Of a stretch of 6,506 nucleotides of DNA, positions 4,830 to 6,506 are shown piece after piece. The stretch covers positions 1 through 6,506 of the forward strand of contig JABMQM010000666.1 of NCBI GenBank assembly GCA_013203195.1. The letters are read 5' to 3'. The notes below the pieces were generated by a model. The model was not told where the DNA came from. It searched no databases and worked only from the letters and a program-made list of their open reading frames with translations. This DNA is from Desulfobacteraceae bacterium. Its GTDB lineage: Bacteria > Desulfobacterota > Desulfobacteria > Desulfobacterales > UBA11574. The first letter of the stretch is position 1, and each line of letters opens with the position of its first letter. The translations under genes were made by a program, and so were the position numbers.

Positions 4830-5618
4830 ATGGAACCTATCTTAGAAGTTAAGACGTTGACCATGGACTTCGGGGGCCTGCGGGCTCTGGATAGCCTGGA
4901 CCTGGCCGTTTACCAAAATGAGATCGTGGCCCTCATCGGTCCTAACGGTGCCGGGAAAACCACATTTTTCAACTGCATAACCGGACTTTTCCCTCCGACT
5001 AAAGGCGAGATGCTGATTGCGCCGCCCGGAAAAAAGCCCACAAAGCTCAATGGATTGAAACCCAACATCGTTACCGCCAACGGTTTGGCCCGCACGTTTC
5101 AGAACATCCGCCTGTTTCCCAATATGACGGTGCTTGAAAATGTGATGATCGGCCGCCACTGCCGCCTGTCATCGGGAATTTTAGGTGCCGCATTCAGAAA
5201 CAGAGCAACTGTGCTGGAAGAAGAAAAGGTGGTTGAAGAAAGCTATGCCATGCTCAAAAAAATCGGCCTGGACGCTTTTGTCAATGATTTCGCCAAAAAT
5301 CTTCCCTACGGTGCCCAGCGCCGTTTAGAGATCGCCAGGGCCATGGCAACCGATCCCTTTCTTCTTCTTTTAGACGAGCCGGCTGCGGGAATGAACCTGC
5401 AGGAGACCCGGGAACTGGACGAGCTGATTGTCAGAATTCGGGACGAGGAAGGGATTTCTATTCTGCTGATCGAACATGACATGAAGCTGGTCATGAGCCT
5501 GTCCGACAGAATTTTTGTGGTCGATTACGGAAAGAAGATCGCCCAGGGCACACCCGCAGAAATACAAAACAACCCTGCTGTGATAAAGGCGTACCTCGGA
5601 GAGGAGATCGATGCTTAA
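4830..5618 (+). CDS. livG: Branched-chain amino acid ABC transporter ATP-binding protein LivG
   Basis: One of the two cytoplasmic ATPases that power LivHM; 262 aa, close to E. coli LivG (255). Walker A is GPNGAGKT (37-44), the Q-loop Gln91 sits in TFQNIRLF, the signature is LPYGAQRRLEIARA (158-171; the YGxQR form is normal for LivG), Walker B is LLLLDEP (178-184, with Asp182 and Glu183), and the switch His is 216 in LLIEHDM. It ends with AYLGEEIDA, as LivG proteins do. ATG 4830 is chosen because MEPILEVKTLTMDFGG is the normal start of the domain; GTG 4776 and ATG 4779 would add residues inside livM. No clear Shine-Dalgarno is seen, and the livM stop lies 4 bp upstream, so translation is probably coupled to livM. 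All catalytic residues are present. Confidence 0.95.
   Translation: MEPILEVKTLTMDFGGLRALDSLDLAVYQNEIVALIGPNGAGKTTFFNCITGLFPPTKGEMLIAPPGKKPTKLNGLKPNIVTANGLARTFQNIRLFPNMTVLENVMIGRHCRLSSGILGAAFRNRATVLEEEKVVEESYAMLKKIGLDAFVNDFAKNLPYGAQRRLEIARAMATDPFLLLLDEPAAGMNLQETRELDELIVRIRDEEGISILLIEHDMKLVMSLSDRIFVVDYGKKIAQGTPAEIQNNPAVIKAYLGEEIDA
5598..5606 (+). promoter_or_regulatory. Ribosome binding site of livF inside livG
   Basis: GGAGAGGAG lies in the last codons of livG, 4 nt before the livF ATG (9 nt if the first GGAG is used). It supports the ATG at 5611 and the 8-bp overlap between the two genes. Confidence 0.7.
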
Positions 5619-6318
5619 GCTGAAGAACATCGAAACTTTCTACGGCAACATTCAGGCCTTAAAAGGCGTCAGCATCGATATTTCGGAAGGGGAGATCATC
5701 ACACTGATCGGGGCCAACGGTGCCGGGAAAACAACAACACTCATGTCCATCTGCGGAATCGTTCCGCCCAGAACCGGGGAAATTTTATTCCTGGGCGAAC
5801 CGATTCACCAGTTAACCCCGAACAAAATCGTTGCTCTCGGCATCTGTCAGGTCCCCGAGGGTCGTCGAATTTTTCCCTATCTGACCGTTCTTGAAAACCT
5901 GGACATGGGGGCGTTTTTAAGGAATGACAAGGCCGGCATAAAAAAGGATATCGAACACATGTTCGAGCTTTTTCCGATTCTGGCCGAAAGACGGAATCAG
6001 GCCGGCGGCACCCTCAGCGGCGGTGAACAGCAGATGCTCGCCCTTTCCAGGGCGCTGATGGCCAGACCGCGACTTCTTTTAATGGACGAACCTTCTTTGG
6101 GGTTAGCCCCTTTGGTGGTCAGACAGATCTTTGAGATCATCAGAAAAATAAATACGGAAAGCAATACTACCATATTTCTTGTGGAGCAAAACGCCAATTT
6201 GGCTCTAAAGGTTGCTCACAGGGGGTATGTAATGGAAAACGGCCGGATCACGCTTTCCGACTCCGCGGACAGACTCCTTGCAAACGAAGACGTCAAGCGT
6301 GCCTACCTGGGGCTGTAG
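5611..6318 (+). CDS. livF: Branched-chain amino acid ABC transporter ATP-binding protein LivF
   Basis: Second ATPase of the transporter, expected to form a heterodimer with LivG under LivHM. At 235 aa it has family length (E. coli 237). Walker A is GANGAGKT (34-41), the Q-loop Gln80 sits in the LivF hallmark ICQVPEGRRIFP (78-89), the signature is LSGGEQQMLALSRALM (135-150), and Walker B is LLLMDEP (155-161, with Asp159 and Glu160) followed by SLGLAPL. The switch-loop position reads FLVEQNA (189-195), with Gln193 instead of His; this substitution is usual in LivF and not a defect. It ends with AYLGL. The start codon overlaps the end of livG (ATGCTTAA), a typical coupled arrangement. It is the last liv gene; after the stop there is a GC hairpin without a clear T-tract. 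Confidence 0.96.
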   Translation: MLKLKNIETFYGNIQALKGVSIDISEGEIITLIGANGAGKTTTLMSICGIVPPRTGEILFLGEPIHQLTPNKIVALGICQVPEGRRIFPYLTVLENLDMGAFLRNDKAGIKKDIEHMFELFPILAERRNQAGGTLSGGEQQMLALSRALMARPRLLLMDEPSLGLAPLVVRQIFEIIRKINTESNTTIFLVEQNANLALKVAHRGYVMENGRITLSDSADRLLANEDVKRAYLGL

Positions 6319-6323
6319 GCTTG

Positions 6324-6338
6324 CCCGCCTCGGGCGGG
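6324..6338 (+). terminator. Short GC hairpin after livF
   Basis: CCCGCC (6324-6329) and GGCGGG (6333-6338) pair perfectly around TCG, starting 5 bp after the livF stop. A G-U pair could extend it. No T-tract follows, so it is not a canonical intrinsic terminator; it may limit 3' decay or belong to the adjoining repeat. Confidence 0.35.
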
Positions 6339-6375
6339 TTCAGAGGTTCAGGGGTCAGGGGACAGAGGTCAGTGG
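6337..6375. repeat. Degenerate GGTTCAG/GGTCAGG tandem repeat
   Basis: Units run GGTTCAGA, GGTTCAGG, GGTCAGG, GGACAGA, GGTCAGT and then GG, so an 8-bp unit passes into a 7-bp unit. Such G-rich short repeats occur between genes in many sulfate-reducer-type genomes. It separates the liv operon from the next gene. Confidence 0.55.
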
Positions 6376-6443
6376 TATGTCCTTGACGAAACAAGTGATT
6401 TAGAGCTATCTGTTTAGTGGACAAAAAAAAAGGTTTTTGACTT

Positions 6444-6506
6444 GTGAAGAGAATAAATATATTTAGCTCTGTTTTGTTCGCACTGCTTTTCGCGTTGGTC
6501 CAGTTA
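6444..6506 (+). CDS. Start of a probable exported protein (partial)
   Basis: From GTG 6444 there are 21 open codons to the window edge. They read as two basic residues (MKRINIF) followed by an uninterrupted hydrophobic stretch (SSVLFALLFALV), the layout of a signal peptide or a first membrane segment. AAAAGG (6428-6433) lies 10 nt upstream as a plausible Shine-Dalgarno. A weak promoter, TTGACG (6383-6388) with TATCTG 18 bp later, lies further up. The function cannot be told from this much; the open stretch is short enough to be chance, but its composition and RBS argue for a real gene. Confidence 0.5.
   Translation, partial: MKRINIFSSVLFALLFALVQL

Noticed and set aside
6187..6192. Missing switch-loop His in LivF (Gln193)
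   Set aside because: Gln at this place in the VEQN motif is the normal state in LivF proteins, including E. coli, so it is not a sign of a degenerate ATPase.
1..6506. CRISPR array, tRNA, rRNA, or transposase
   Set aside because: No regularly spaced long direct repeats, no cloverleaf with a CCA-type end, and no transposase-like reading frame were found on either strand.

Overview
The window carries a complete high-affinity branched-chain amino acid ABC transporter operon, livJ-livH-livM-livG-livF, on the plus strand. It is preceded by a divergently transcribed NAD kinase gene (nadK, minus strand) and followed by the first codons of a further plus-strand gene that appears to start with a signal peptide. 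The style suggests a Gram-negative anaerobe of the Desulfobacterota (former Deltaproteobacteria, Desulfobacterales-like). The pointers are moderate GC content, a lipoprotein-type binding protein, the full liv gene set, and intergenic octamer and heptamer repeats of the 'TTTCGTGT' and 'GGTTCAGG' kind. This placement is a judgement from familiarity, not a database result.

Layout. Positions 1-110 are non-coding, with short direct repeats. nadK runs from 965 back to 111, with a GTG start and a good Shine-Dalgarno. The 338-bp divergent region 966-1303 is the most structured part of the window. It holds a 92-bp element with 21-bp perfect inverted arms (1002-1093), a second 50-bp element with 23-bp perfect arms only 5 bp away (1099-1148), a good sigma70-type promoter for livJ (1211-1239), a weaker opposing promoter candidate for nadK whose -35 overlaps that of livJ, and an imperfect inverted repeat across the livJ -10. 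livJ (1304-2488) is followed by a GC-rich stem-loop, then livH (2567-3469). A 138-bp gap with a perfect palindrome, octamer repeats and a terminator-like hairpin separates livH from livM (3608-4825, probable TTG start). livG (4830-5618) begins 4 bp after livM, and livF (5611-6318) overlaps livG by 8 bp. After livF come a GC hairpin and degenerate GGTTCAG-type repeats, then the partial gene at 6444.

How the genes work together. LivJ captures leucine, isoleucine or valine (or a related amino acid) in the periplasm, tethered as a lipoprotein. It delivers the ligand to the LivH/LivM membrane channel, which the LivG/LivF ATPases drive. The stem-loop after livJ and the hairpin before livM could step down expression along the operon so that the binding protein is in excess. 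NadK (NADP supply) is a neighbour with no evident functional link to transport.

The genes are ordinary and intact, and I see no new defence or mobile system. What deserves a second look is the non-coding DNA: the paired long inverted repeats between nadK and livJ, and the repeat-filled gap inside the operon.
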